Part shown: positions 12,258 through 23,596 of the stretch, one piece after another
Layout: each line of letters opens with the position of its first letter
Position numbering within the stretch: the stretch's first letter is position 1
NCBI GenBank assembly: GCA_026120185.1
Contig: JANUWF010001213.1
Location: 1,054,001 to 1,118,000 of the forward strand
Direction: 5' to 3'
DNA: 64,000 bases
Source of the DNA: Voacanga thouarsii
Taxonomy: Eukaryota > Streptophyta > Magnoliopsida > Gentianales > Apocynaceae
Notes under the pieces: model-generated
Database searches by the model: none
What the model was told of the DNA's origin: nothing
The model's input: only the letters and a program-made list of their open reading frames with translations
Made by a program: the position numbers and the translations under genes

Positions 12258-12286
12258 GGGAGGGGTTAGGGGTGGTGGGGTTTGGG
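12258..12286 (+). other. G-quadruplex-like tract
   Basis: Five runs of three or four G, separated by loops of 1-4 bases, lie within 29 bp of otherwise AT-rich DNA (runs at 12258-60, 12262-65, 12269-72, 12277-80 and 12284-86). This meets the usual G3+N1-7 pattern. Function unknown. Confidence 0.6.
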
Positions 12287-13138
12287 TGGACCAAGTGAGC
12301 TTAATAATCAAGATTTGAATGTTGACCATTTTTTCTTCTTTAATTTCAACCACAATAGCACAAAGCATTAACTAAGACAAAGTATACCTTAAAAGCTAGT
12401 TGTAATAAATTGTAGTTGTAAATGCTTTAGACTTCAAAGTTGGTGGAATTTTTCGTTGTATAAAAAATAAATTATCTTTTAATGCTTTTACTACAATATA
12501 CTACTTTGCTTTAGTACTTTAAAATTTATGTTTTACTCATGTCTAGTTTGGAAGGAGAATTTCTAGATAAATTGATCTAGAACAGCACCAAAAACTACCA
12601 TGTCACCTTCTTTATGTCAAATTACCAAGTGGCTACTAATACTTTCCATGGTCTTCACCATTTTCCTCTCTCTTCTTTCTTTCCCATCAATTTTCTTCCC
12701 TACCTCTAGAGATGCCTCATTTTGCCCTCCATACCATTGCCATCACTACCTCTTACAAAGTAGCGATATTACTAACCCTAAAATAGTTAGTCTTTGCAAC
12801 TATTTAATTTTTTTTATTCGTTGCTTATGAGTACTCTTGCATTGCTCAATTTTTAACATCATGATTAAAGAGGAAAGAAAAATAAGCCATTTACCAAATG
12901 ATAATAGCAAGAATACTTTGAAAATTGCTCTTTTCCTTGGATTTTTGGTTTGTTATTGATTTGATATATGTGATTTAAGTCTTTATTGCTGATGTTAAAA
13001 AGAGAAAGAGGTAAAGAGAGATGTGAAGGAGGCTGTGGCAGCAAGATGTTCATGAGTAACTAAAGAAAGCTAGGAAAGAGAAGAATCATTGAAAATAGAG
13101 AAAGGGAAGGAGAGAAGATGAAGGTGATAAGGGATGAG

Positions 13139-13188
13139 TATGTGTGTGTATATATGTATATACATACATACATATATATATATATAAT
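13139..13188. repeat. TG/TA/CATA microsatellite
   Basis: A run of TGTGTG, TATATG, TACATACA and TATATA units. Confidence 0.8.
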
Positions 13189-13199
13189 AAAAATTAATG

Positions 13200-13685
13200 G
13201 AATTAACTTAAACAAATTCCCAAGAACAAAACCTTACTGAAAAAATTATTTGGATATAAATGAGTTACGAAGTGTACCTTGATCCATAATGATTCACGGT
13301 CACTAATCTAGGCTCGTTGGTTCTTTTGATTATTGTGTATGAAGCCTTCTTCCTCAGAGAGAGATGGGAACTCCAAGAGGTAGCTAGGGTTTTTACTACA
13401 TGCAATTAGGGACCACAATTCTAATGTATTTATATTATTGTGTAGTTGCTAAAACAACCTATTATAGTTTTTGCAATTGCATTTTTAGGTTTCTACACAT
13501 TATAAATAAACTCACACTTTATTAAGATGACGGACCCATATAATTAAATATAGATCACTATAATTGGGTCTTAAATTTTATAAGAATAACAATCACATAA
13601 TTAATTTAGTGATGCATATACATCTACATATCCAGTACTAAATAATAATATGCGTGTGCTCATGACTTAAATTCAAATTCTAACA
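13200..13685 (-). repeat. 3' LTR of copia-1 (far end approximate)
   Basis: On the minus strand, a copia polypurine tract AAGTGGGAGAT (13686-13696) is followed by TGTTAGAATTTG, the start of an LTR at 13685. The same arrangement is seen at 60979 for copia-2. Typical LTR content follows: AATATAAATAC as a possible TATA box and an ACCCTAGCTACC leader. The distal end is not defined; the partner LTR is missing, so 13200 is a guess. Confidence 0.5.
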
Positions 13686-14147
13686 ATCTCCCACTTGTAC
13701 TTATGTTTATGTGCACATGCAGTGGGCCAAATAACTATGTGAAAGTTATTGATCAAAATAGGTGGTAGCAAACTTTAATTTGTCATCTTAAACTAACCTC
13801 GTCCTAGTTTCGTTAATATATGGATCAAAGAAACCTTTGTTGCATTAAAAGTGCAACTAAACCCAACGTTGGCCACATGTATTAATTCAACTAAATGACT
13901 TGGATTGAGTGTGGATATGTAGTATGGAAATTACATGTGAATGTGATCTATACATGTCTATTTTCAACTGGTCCACATGAGATCATTTAACCAAATATAA
14001 CATCTAAGGTGGAAATGAATAATTGAACGTTATTGTATTAATGAGAAAATGGTAAAAAATATATATTATCATGACAATATTAATAAGAGTGATGAGTATA
14101 AATGTAAATTATAGACCCCCATTGAATTCAAACACTCTCTAGAGACA
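13686..14147 (-). other. Copia-1 3' untranslated part
   Basis: This lies between the end of the polyprotein and the LTR and begins at the polypurine tract ATCTCCCACTT (plus strand). No coding signal. Confidence 0.4.
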
Positions 14148-14912
14148 CAACACCTATACTAATAGTGTGCTCTATAAAGGCTCTCGACATTAGAGCTTTA
14201 GTTAGTAGATCCGTAAGTATAGAGCTTGCCCTAATAAGCTTAATACTAACTATACTATTATGAACTCAAGTTTATCCACCTAAGTCGAAATCTAAATACC
14301 CAATGATCTCAAGTTTATCTGGCTTTATATAAGTGAGCATGTAATCCTTCATTCTCTGCAAATACCTTATGATCTTTTGGCTATTTGCCAATTAATGAGA
14401 CCCAAATTGCTCAAATATTTACCTAGCATTCCAACTATAAAGGCAAGATCTGGACGAATGCAAACTAGTATATACATAAGATTTCCAAATGATGGAGCAT
14501 AAGGAATGCCTTCTATTTGCTTAGATTCAAAGCCTTTTTTAGGGCACATTTTGTTATTAAATTTATCTTTTTTAGCCACAGGGGTATCAAATAATTTATA
14601 ATTTTGTATCTCAAATCACTGTAGTACATTCTTGATTCAAGTCTTTTGCGATAATTCAAGAATTCTTCAAGAACGATCTCAATGAATTTGGATTCCTAAT
14701 ACAAAAATTGCTTCACCAAAATCTTTCATCTCAAATTACTTTGAGAGAAATTTATTAGTTTCATTCATTAATCCTGCGTCTTTATAAGTTAGCAAATATC
14801 ATCTACATAAATTACTAAAAAGGTGTACTTATTCTGTAGAATTTATGATACACGTAGTCATCCACGGCATTTACTTCAAAAAAAAAAAAAATGATAAAAT
14901 TACCTCGTGAAA
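14148..14912 (-). pseudogene. Copia-1 reverse transcriptase / RNase H remnant
   Basis: The minus-strand translation matches the C-terminal half of a Ty1/copia polyprotein. Decayed RT is at 14912-14580. Then comes the conserved stretch IEGIPYAPSFGNLMYIL with CIRPDLAFIVGMLGKYL (14579-14370). Near 14340 there is LQRMKDYMLTYIKPDKLEIIGY, followed by a jump to SILTDLLTKALMSRAFIEH (about 14220-14150), so the RNase H core is deleted. Multiple stops and frameshifts mark it as dead. The upstream part of the element continues at 21635, beyond element B. Family call secure, lineage not. Confidence 0.8.
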
Positions 14913-16499
14913 TGATAGGGGTTAAAATCACTATTCTTTTCCTAATTATTTGAGGTTATTTTAAGATACATTTGTTGTAATAACTAGGCATATTCTTTTC
15001 TATATGACATTTTGCTTGTAAAAGGTGTTTTTGAAAAATATGTATAGATTTAAATTAAAATCGAGCAGAAAATATACAAAACCAGAATGTACCTGGTGCC
15101 AGCCCAGCCAATGGACCAGGCGCTGGGTCCATTCTTCTCCAAAAATATAAATTGAGCAAGCTTTAGGGGTTTTCCAGAACAAACTTGGTGCCAGGTCTAG
15201 AAAGTGTACCTGACGCCGGGTCCATTTTGTCTACCAAGGAGAGACGACAAAAAACAGAGCAAAAATAGGGGAAAAACAGAATGCACTCGGCGCCCGGTGG
15301 GTTGAAGGTACTCGGCGCCAGGTATGCTCTAGAGGTGGAAATTTTGTACGCGGAATTAGGACTTATTCAATGATTTTGGTATTTTTCCTACTCCTACTCG
15401 GCCAAGACTTCCTCAGCCACGAAATTGGTATCCAAGAGGCCTATAAAACCACAAGAGAACACAAGGGTTGGAGATATACAACATAGATAGGTGAATTAAA
15501 GGGTAGAAATTTTGATTCTCTCATTGAAGGATGAGTTCACCCAAGTCAAGGAGGATTGTTCAAGGAAGTCTTCAAGGAAGAAGAAAGAGGCTTGTCTATG
15601 AGTGCTTTCTTTTCTCTTTGTCTTTTTTTTCTTTAACAATGATGTATTCAATGCTTTTATTGTAATTTAACATTATTTTGGGATTCATAATTTTGCATTA
15701 GTTTAGTTATTTGATTAATTCTTTGTCATCTTTTATATTTGATTACTTGATTTTATTGATTATTGATATGAGTTCTTCTAATTGATTTCGACACAATGAT
15801 GTTAGAAGTTTCATTGCATTGATTTCGTATTTAATAAATCTTGATGGATTTGAACGATGAAGTTATAATTTTAGAACTAAGTGATCAAATGTTAAGTTAA
15901 TTTCGCCTTGACATAGGGTTATTAGCTAATTTCATGTTTTTAAAGAATTGAGATTTATGCATGTTTTGATTAGGATGGCTTGATTGATAAATCTGCTAAT
16001 TGAATCAAGATATGAATGATAAGCTTAATGCATATTTTGGTTATGTTAGCTTGATTGACAAATATGTTAATATGAATCAAAATATAGGATTCCATGGATT
16101 ACCTAAATAAATTCATGACTTGACAAACGATTGAATTTTACTGTGCATTCTTTCATGATACCAAGATGATAATTAATTAAGAGAATTGCCAATTGGTTCA
16201 TTGTCATGTTTTCTATGATACTTGTCTAAATTGCAAAAACTTACATCCTTGAGTTGTATATCTATCTTTACTTATCTTTTTATTCTTTTCTTATTTTATT
16301 TGGATTGGTTAAACAATGAAAGAAAAGTGATTAGTGTGTACTTGTTCCTTTTAGGATCGATACTCGTTAATTTCCTATACTATGCTTGCAATGAGTATAC
16401 TTGCTCATATGTGTATTTTGGGATTAATGTTTTAATTAAAACTTGATTAAGGGATGGATTTAAAAGTGATGATTTTATATATTCAAAATGTACTCATCA
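14913..16499 (+). repeat. 5' LTR of element B
   Basis: It matches 20027-21634 throughout, with scattered substitutions. It contains a GC-rich block (15086-15330) with GGCGC/GCCAGG motifs, a TATA box at 15442, a TC-rich leader, and then the AT-rich 3' part ending CATCA at 16499. Confidence 0.9.
15442..15448 (+). promoter_or_regulatory. TATA box in 5' LTR of B
   Basis: TATAAAA lies in CCTATAAAACC, downstream of the GC-rich block. It aligns with TATAAAA at 20556 in the partner LTR and TATAAATAG in element C, so it is the likely RNA polymerase II core promoter. Confidence 0.55.
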
Positions 16500-16590
16500 A
16501 GTTTTTGGCGCCGTTGATATTTTTTTGTTTTATCATGGAGGTGTTTTTGAAAAACTTGATTTCGCATTAAGTTTTTGGCGCCGTTGCCGG
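16500..16590 (+). other. Duplicated primer binding site of B (tRNA-Asp)
   Basis: AGTTTTTGGCGCCGTTG follows the LTR at about 16500 and recurs at about 16570, the second time with the full GCCGGGAAAC extension. The motif is complementary to the 3' end of plant tRNA-Asp (ends CCCCGGCAACGGCGCCA), the primer known for Athila elements. The two copies are about 70 bp apart, with TGATATTTTTTTG... in between. Confidence 0.8.
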
Positions 16591-16843
16591 GAAACAATAT
16601 CATGAAAGTTTGGATTTTTTTGATTCAATCATGTTAATATGTTTATATGTAAATATATGAATATGTATATTTATTCCTTATATAACTAGGTGCTGTATTT
16701 TGTTTCCTTGAATACTTGTACTTTAATGTCTTTGTATGTTGTAATTCCTTGTAACTTAATTTGTAAACGTGGCCTAACTGTTTAACTTGTAAATTCTATA
16801 ATCTCAAAATTTTTCTATCTTATGTAGACCTTATTCTTAGTTT

Positions 16844-18090
16844 ATGACTAGACGATCTAAAGCTGAGATAGTCGACCTTGATCTGGAAATCGAGATAACT
16901 CTCACTAAGGCCTGGAAGGTTATAAGCGTTAGGGTAAGGAAAGCAATGGAGGTAAATCAGCCCAACGATGGTGGTAACGGTGGAGTTAACAGGCAGGTTA
17001 TGAATGACTTTATAAAACCAGGAATCTTAGGTATAGGCTCTAGTATAGCATGGCCTAGGATAGGGACCAGTAATTTTGAGATAAAATCCAATATGATCCA
17101 AATGATCCAGAATATGGTCCAATTTGATAGGTTACCTGAGGAAGATCCTAATGACCACCTTGCGAGCTTGTTAGAGATATGTGACACATTTAAGATGAAT
17201 GGTGTTTTTGAGGATGCCATCAAACTACGACTCTTCACTTTTTCCTTGAGAGATCGAGCAAAATTATGGCTAAATTCTTGGCTAAATATTTCCCACCAGC
17301 TAGAACTTTCAAATTTATGACTGACATTTTTTCTTTCCAACAATTAGAGGCCGAAAATCTTTATGAGTGTTGGGAGAGGTTCAAAGAGATGCTGAGAAAA
17401 TGTCTTCACTATGGATTCGAGTTGGGGATGTAAATGCAGATTTTTCACAGTGGGTTGAGTTTTGCTACAATGCAATTAGTGGATGTATCTGCAGGAGGCT
17501 CCATCAATTCCAAAAACCTGTAAAAGGTATTTGGTTTAATTGATAATTTAGTTACAAATAACTATACCTGGGGGAGTTCACGATCCAGAGCTTGTGTACA
17601 TGGCGTGCATAAAATGGATGCAATGGCTGCCTTAGAGGTAACGGTGGAAGCACTCACGCAGAAAATAGATCAATTGGTAATGTCTTCTTCCCAAGGGCAG
17701 GTAATGAGTGTGACTTGTGATTTTTGTGGGGAAGGGCATCTAAAATCATGAGTGACAAAATATGGGTCTTTGCAAGAAGCATTGGAACAAGTGGCGTTTG
17801 TAGGTAATGGTCGACAAGGTAATAATCCTTACAGCAATACTTACAACCCAGGTTGGATGAATCACCCTAACTTTTCTTGGAATAACCAAAACTAACATCG
17901 ACAAGCTTCTACGAATTTTGGGATACAAAGGACTCAGCCACCTCTGACATACAACGCCCTACCAACTAAACCATCATTGGAGGAAATGGTCATTAAACTG
18001 GTAAGTGGGACGGAAATACGGTTCCAAAGAATTGATGCGACCACAAGAAACTTGAGGCGTCGATGCTCAACCTTGAGGGTTAAATTGGAT
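16844..18090 (+). pseudogene. Athila-type Gag of element B
   Basis: The open frame from 16844 starts MTRRSKAEIVDLDLEIE and contains the Athila Gag core QFDRLPEEDPNDHLASLLEI, FKMNGVFEDAIKLRLF and FSLRDRAKLWLNS. It stops at 17320. Similarity then continues in shifted frames: a LYECWERFKEMLRKC region near 17360, VHKMDAMAALE near 17610, the knuckle remnant CDFCGEGHLK at about 17718, YNPGWMNHPNFSW near 17850, and a C-terminal region with ATTRNLR at about 18040. The knuckle has lost its last Cys (a TGA follows). Gag would form the virus-like particle. Decayed by stops and frameshifts; parallel to 45657-47032 in C. Confidence 0.85.
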
Positions 18091-18136
18091 AGTTAGCCTC
18101 TAACATTCCAGCTAAGACCCTCAAATTCCCTTTAGT

Positions 18137-18590
18137 TATTATGCGTATTTTGAGAGACTTTGGAGTACGATTGGATGGAGAGTTGAGTGAGCTCACTATT
18201 GACCGCGACCTTATGATGGAGCATACTTTGGTTCAGTGTGGATATTACTATGATGAGAGGGCTAAAAAGTAGAAGAGGCCATATGAGGTGCAGTACCCTG
18301 AAAGGGAATAGCTTCCCCATGATGAGGAGGAGGAAGATGCGCCACCTGCTAGACCAGCCTCTCGTGCAACTAGCGCTCATTCACACACTAATTTTGAGGC
18401 ACGAATGAAGGCACAAATGGAGAGCCATATGACTATCCTCCTCTAGCTCTATGATTCCATTGCCGACATTTGTCACCGCTAAGATGTTCACGATCAGAAG
18501 CTAGCCACTTCGATCTAACATGTTACTGGTGCATCTTCCAGTCGCGGAGCTGACAATGATGACCATGCTGATGATGAGGATGACTCTTGC
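18137..18590 (+). pseudogene. ORF2 C-terminal remnant of element B
   Basis: One reading frame from MRILRDFGVRLDGELSEL through MEHTLVQCGYYYDERAKK and an acidic proline-containing segment to an acidic end (GADNDDHADDEDDS) parallels the ORF2 C-terminus of C (48844-49314). It carries about five in-frame stops. The N-terminal part of ORF2 is deleted, so gag text runs almost directly into it near 18100-18137. Function unknown (see C). Confidence 0.65.
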
Positions 18591-20009
18591 TTACTCTTTT
18601 GTATTTTATTTTCTATTATTTCTTTTTCTTTTAAATTTTAATGACCTTTACTACTTTGTAGGCGTCTTTTCTTTTCTTTTTTGTTTCCTTTATCTTATTA
18701 TTTTTATTTTTTTCTAGATTTATGTTTTCTTTCTTTTGTTTCTTTTCTTTTAGTAGGTACTCTTGTACTGATCCTTTCTTGAGGTGGATTAAAATCTGGT
18801 GGCACAACAATGTAATTGAAGTATCTTCTTCACTTTATTCTTCTTCTTCTTCATTCATCTTGGTCTTCTTGGCTGTCTGAGGACAATGTCCAGTTTAAGT
18901 GTGGGGGGAGAATAAAGGTTGAAGAAAAGGTTGAAGAAGTGCTTTTCCATATTATTTGGTGAATATATTTTGTGTTTGTGATAACTTTTTTCGAAAATTT
19001 CAGTGGTTTCATTATTAAGCAAGCTTGTAATTCTTTTTCTTACTTGAATATGAGTTTTGTCATTCATTAGGTAGAGTTTGATGAAAGTGGTTTTATTGGA
19101 AAAGATATTTGTCAAGACTTGAGAAGTTTGATTAGTCTTATTTATGCAGTGGTGTTTGAATGTTATTTGACTTATCTAGTTGAAATATAGAATATATGAT
19201 AACTAAGGGAAGAATTTATTAGCTAACTCTTGTATTATGAGTTTAAATTTTGCTAGCTTTTAGTTATGATGAAAAAAAAAAAAAAAGAGTTGAAAAAAGA
19301 TCTTTGAGAGGAAAGACTATGGAGAATGTTGAAAAATTTTTGATTTGAGTTGAAAAAAAAAATGAGTGAAAACAACACTATTGTTGGTTTGAATTGAGAA
19401 AAAATGCTCTTATGGATGATCATTGAAGACCTTTAGCTGAAAAGGGGGTCAATATGGGGAGAAGTAGCAAGTGAATTCGGTGCATTCTCTTGAGGAAAGG
19501 CAAGAAAGAGCATAGAAAAAAGAATTATTGAAAAAAAATGATGAGTGATGACTGAAAAGGGGGCCAATACAGTGTGTGAAGAGAAATCCATGCACTTAAG
19601 GCTATTAATTCCCTAAGTTATTGAAAAACTTTGAGAGAAAAAAAAATTGGAGTGCTTTCCTCACATCATAACTTGAATATGCAATTTTTAGATTTATAAT
19701 GCTTGAATTGGTAGATGGCTTGACTTATGTGATTTATGTTATCTATATTTTTACTTGAAGAGTGATAGTTTTCTTAGATTAAGGTATGCACTTGATTAAT
19801 TTGACTTCAAGAGTTTTGTGATGTCTTGTCCAATGTTTCAAAGTTTGAAATTGTCTTCAAAGGGTATGAATGACAATGGTTCTATCTAAAATTTGAAAGG
19901 AAGACATGATCTTTGCTATGATGAAGAAACTTTTGAATGAGAAAAAAACTTTTGTTTTCTTGATAATTTTTATTGGATTAAAGTGTTTTGCTTGAGGACA
20001 AGCAAATGC
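18591..20009 (+). other. Noncoding 3' part of element B with internal polypurine motif and purine-rich block
   Basis: A T/C-rich stretch (18600-18860) is followed by the motif CAGTTTAAGTGTGGGGGGAG at 18891-18910. A strongly purine-rich sense strand follows (about 19260-19660), with repeated GAAAAGGGGGYCAATA motifs at 19439 and 19556. No coding signal. Homologous to 6963-8440 of A (reverse orientation). Confidence 0.6.
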
Positions 20010-20026
20010 TCAAGTGTGGGGGTATG
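20010..20026 (+). other. Polypurine tract of B
   Basis: CTCAAGTGTGGGGGTATG, preceded by GAGGACAAGCAAA, lies directly before the 3' LTR start TGATAGGAG. Confidence 0.75.
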
Positions 20027-21634
20027 TGATAGGAGTTAAAATTACTATTCTTTTCCTAAATTTTTGAGGTTGTTTTAAGATATATTTGTTGTAGTAACTA
20101 GGCATATTCCTTCCTATTTGACATTTTGCTTGTAAAAGATGTTTTTGGCCAATATATGTATATTTAAGTTAAAATCGAGTAGAAAGTGCATAAAATCAGA
20201 ATGTACCTGGCACTAGGCCCAGCCAGTGGACTAGGCGTCGAGTCCATTCTACTCTAGTAGTAGAAATTAAGCAAGCTTCAGGGGTTTTCCATAATAGATC
20301 TGGCACTAAGTTTGGCAAGTGTACCTGGCGCCGGGTCCATTCTATCTTCCAAGGAGAGATGACAAAAAACAGAGCAAAAACAAGGGAAGAACAGAGTGCA
20401 TCTGGCGCTAGGTGGGTCGAAGGTACCCGACGCCAGGTATGCTCTGGAGGCGAAAATTCTGTATATGGAATTAGGGCTTATCCAATGATTTTGGTATTTT
20501 CCTACTCCTACTCGGCCAAGACTTCCTCAGCCACAAAATTGGCATCCAAGACGCCTATAAAAATATAAGAGAACACAATGGTTGGAGATATACAATATAA
20601 AGAGGTGAATTAAAGGGTAGAAATTCTGATTCCCTCATTGAAGGAGGAGTTCACCCAAATCAAGGAGGATTGTTCAAGGGAGTCTTCAAGGAAGAAGAAA
20701 GAGGCTTGTCTATGAGTGATTTCTTTTCTCTTTGTCTTTTTTTTCTTTAGCAATGATGTATTTAATACTTTTATTGTAATTTAACATTATTTTGGGATTC
20801 GTGATTTTGCGTTAATTTAGTTATTTGATAAATTCTTTGTCATCTTTGATATTTGATTACTTGACTTTATTGGTTATTGATGCGAGTTCTTCTAATTGAC
20901 TTTGACGCAACGATGTTAGGAGTTTCGTTGCATTGATTTCGTATTTGTTAAATCATGATGGATTTGAACGATGAAGTTAGGATTTTAGAACTAAGTGATC
21001 AAATGTTGAGTTAATTTCTCCTTGACATATGGTTATTAGCTAATTTCATGTTTTTAAAGAATTGAGATTCATGCATGTTTTGGTTAGGATGGATTGATTG
21101 ACAAATCTGCTAATTGAATCAAGATATGAATGATGAGCTTAATGCATGTTTTGGTTATGTTAGCTTGATTGACAAATCTGTTAATGTGAATCAAAATATA
21201 GGATTCCATGGATTGACAAACGAAGTGGAATTTACCTAAATAAATTCATAACTTGACAAACGATTGAATTTTATTGTGCGTTCCTTCATGATGCCAAGAT
21301 GATAATTAATTGAGAGAATTACTAATTGATTCATTGTCATGTTTTCTAGGATACTTGTCTAAATTGTATAAACTTACATCCTTGAATTGTATGTATTTCT
21401 TTATTTTTCTTTTTATTCTTTTTTCATTTTATTTGGGTCGGTTAAACAATGAAAGAAAAGTGATTAGTGTGTACTTATTCCTTTGAGGATCGATACTCGT
21501 TAAGTCCCTATACTATACTTGTGCGATGAGTATACTTGCTCATATGTGTATTTTGAGATTAATGTTTTAATCAAAACTTGATTAAGGGATGGATTTAAAA
21601 TTAATGATTTTATATACCCAAAATTTACGCATCA
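20027..21634 (+). repeat. 3' LTR of element B
   Basis: Direct repeat of 14913-16499, ending CATCA at 21634. TATA box TATAAAAA at 20556. A short extra piece (GATTGACAAACGAAGTGG, near 21211) is absent from the 5' copy. Confidence 0.9.
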
Positions 21635-21823
21635 TAAAACCTGTACATGTTCGAGAACAACCATAGGAAAGGGAACATATTTTTCCTCAAAGACAATGTT
21701 TCTTACTTTATCCTCCCCTTCAACCTCAAAATCCTCAAAGAATTGGATATTACTCGTCTCAAAAAATGTTCTACTATAGGATTCATAGAACTTGTAATCC
21801 ATAATAGAGATTATTATCATGCA
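21635..21823 (-). pseudogene. Copia-1 integrase C-terminal remnant
   Basis: The minus strand encodes YKFYESYSRTFFETSNIQFF and NIVFEEKYVPFPMVVLEHVQ. This is the SRTFFETGNARFLE-type linker that follows integrase in many copia polyproteins. It is the upstream continuation of the RT remnant at 14148-14912, separated by element B. Sequence beyond 21824 no longer looks like copia. Confidence 0.6.
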
Positions 21824-22888
21824 TGTTTAATGGTGAAATATGTATATTTTAGTGGAAATGTGGTAATTAATGTATTTATGTGTTGAGAAGTGCTGATCTT
21901 GAGAAGAGATGTGGTGAATGATGTGTTATGTGTTGGGAGATGTAGATTGGGTGCTAGAAGAAGAGTATTGCATATTTTATGTGAAGTCACATGCATACGT
22001 GACAAAATTGTGTTGTTGGTCATTTGGTTTTGATATATGATTAGGTGATTATGTGAAAAAAAAAATGCTATTTTTATATATATTTTGTTTGTATACATGT
22101 TAATAGCTAAATTTTATGATGTTTGTCAATAAAGGATAGGATATTATATAAATCAAGTATTAGTATGAGAAGGCATAGGAAGAACATACAGAGGAATAGA
22201 TGTGATGATTATGATTGGTGGTAGAAAACTGATCTATATATGTGTTCAATCTATGTACTAGATTTCCTGGGAGGAAAAGTTGTGGAGTTTCGAACTTAGG
22301 ACACGAATCCTTTTTGTTGCTAGGATTTAAGGTAAGTCCTTGCATCTCAAAACTCTTTTCATGTGTAAGATGAATCTCATGATGCTATTTTGTGAAATGG
22401 AAGCAAGTTATTTATTTAAAGTTAGATATGATGTATTAAAGTATGCTTTCTTATGAGTTTTGGATACCATCTAGTTATGATGAGATGATTATAAAATATT
22501 ACATGGTTTCTTCTTTGTAGCATCTACAATTGAAATGGTCAAGCATAACATGAATTGTGAAACTCATGTCACGATTTTAATTATGAGATTCTAGAATGGT
22601 TGACGTTTTGATATTGAGATTTGAAATATATGGTATTTTAAATATTTTCGGTAAGATTAAAAGTTTGAAAGGAAGTTGGATTGGAATAATAGGGAGTGGT
22701 GTTGAGACATTGCGATTATCAAAGCGTTGAGTACTTAGTGGGGGCTTTGACCAGTGTATTAGCCTACATTAGAGATAAGCGGTTTTAAGTAATCTGATCA
22801 GTTTTGGGATTTGTTTTACTCCAAACGGGACGACAAGATATTGGAATTAGCCATCCTTAGCTAGGAACACGTTTTTAGTGGTGAAAAT
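21824..22888 (+). repeat. Probable 5' part of a Gypsy2 LTR
   Basis: Noncoding. It lies before Gypsy1, and its last 47 bp (22841-22887) recur at 41451-41497 just after Gypsy1, where LTR-like sequence continues to GGGGTGTTACA at 42228. This suggests both pieces belong to one LTR split by Gypsy1. The LTR start is not visible; the left boundary is a guess. Confidence 0.35.
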
Positions 22889-23184
22889 TGTAACACCCTA
22901 TTTAAACCCTCACCTTGGTATGGGGGAAGTGGGAGCATTGAGTAATATCTTGCATATGCAAATGAAAGTTACATTACCTTTGTCTAAGAATTGGGTGGAT
23001 GTATGTATTTATCTGTGCATGATTTTTCATATATTTAATTGTGTCTTAGTTAGCTTAGTGAATTCATGAAGTCTTTACGATGGGAAAGATGAGTTATCTA
23101 AAGTTTAGAATTTTTACTGGCATATGAAATGCTTTGGTTGAGAGTGAAGAGAATTTGGTTGTGTGACAGGCACAAGAGTTTTTG

Positions 23185-23240
23185 TGGTTTAGTAGTTAAA
23201 GCTTAGTGTATGATTTTTTGGAGACTTAAGATTGAATCCT
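23185..23240 (+). repeat. Decayed tRNA-like boxes in Gypsy1 5' LTR
   Basis: TGGTTTAGTAGTTAAAGC (23185-23202) and AAGATTGAATCCT (23228-23240) align with the A/B box pairs in S1 and S2, about 300 bp from the LTR start. Confidence 0.4.
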
Positions 23241-23387
23241 AACCCTAGCACCAATTATCTCCTTTTTCCTTTTTCTTCTTTTCCTATCTTGGCTGAAATT
23301 CTTCTTCTTGGTCACCATTTGGGTTTTCCCCACCTATATGGAGTTTTATTCTCCTAGGGTTTCTTAAAGGGGAATAAAAATATATAT

Positions 23388-23420
<33 letters not shown>

Positions 23421-23553
23421 GAATAATAATAGGTTTTAGAAAATGTCTTCTAATTTCCTTGGTGTCGCTAAATCCCTTTATAACAATTTAATTATCTAAA
23501 CATTTAAATTGTTATTTTAAAACAAGATCCATCTTAGTATTTAATTTCCTATC

Positions 23554-23596
<43 letters not shown>

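Larger units (their letters stand above)
11176..13199. other. Flank of the MULE gene; mostly unassigned
   Basis: This AT-rich stretch lies upstream of the MULE gene. Around 12015-12210 it contains text of the kind often seen at MULE ends (CACTTTAGTGATCAC, CACGTTAGTGTCCATC, AATTGAGATTTAGGGTATA), but the matching inverted repeat lies outside the window, so this is only a suspicion. Short frames at 11406-11793 and 12600-12830 have no recognisable product. A G-rich tract is listed separately, and a TG/TA microsatellite occupies about 13139-13188. I see nothing else. Confidence 0.35.
14913..21634 (+). mobile_element. Athila-like non-autonomous LTR retrotransposon B
   Basis: LTRs at 14913-16499 and 20027-21634 both run TGATAGG...CATCA. 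Flanks are TGAAA (14908-14912) and TAAAA (21635-21639), a 5-bp duplication with one mismatch. Internal order: tRNA-Asp primer site (present twice), Athila-type gag, the C-terminal part of ORF2, an internal polypurine motif, a purine-rich noncoding region, and polypurine tract. Protease, RT, RNase H and integrase are absent. It interrupts copia-1. Compared with C it has lost the region between gag and the end of ORF2. Confidence 0.9.
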
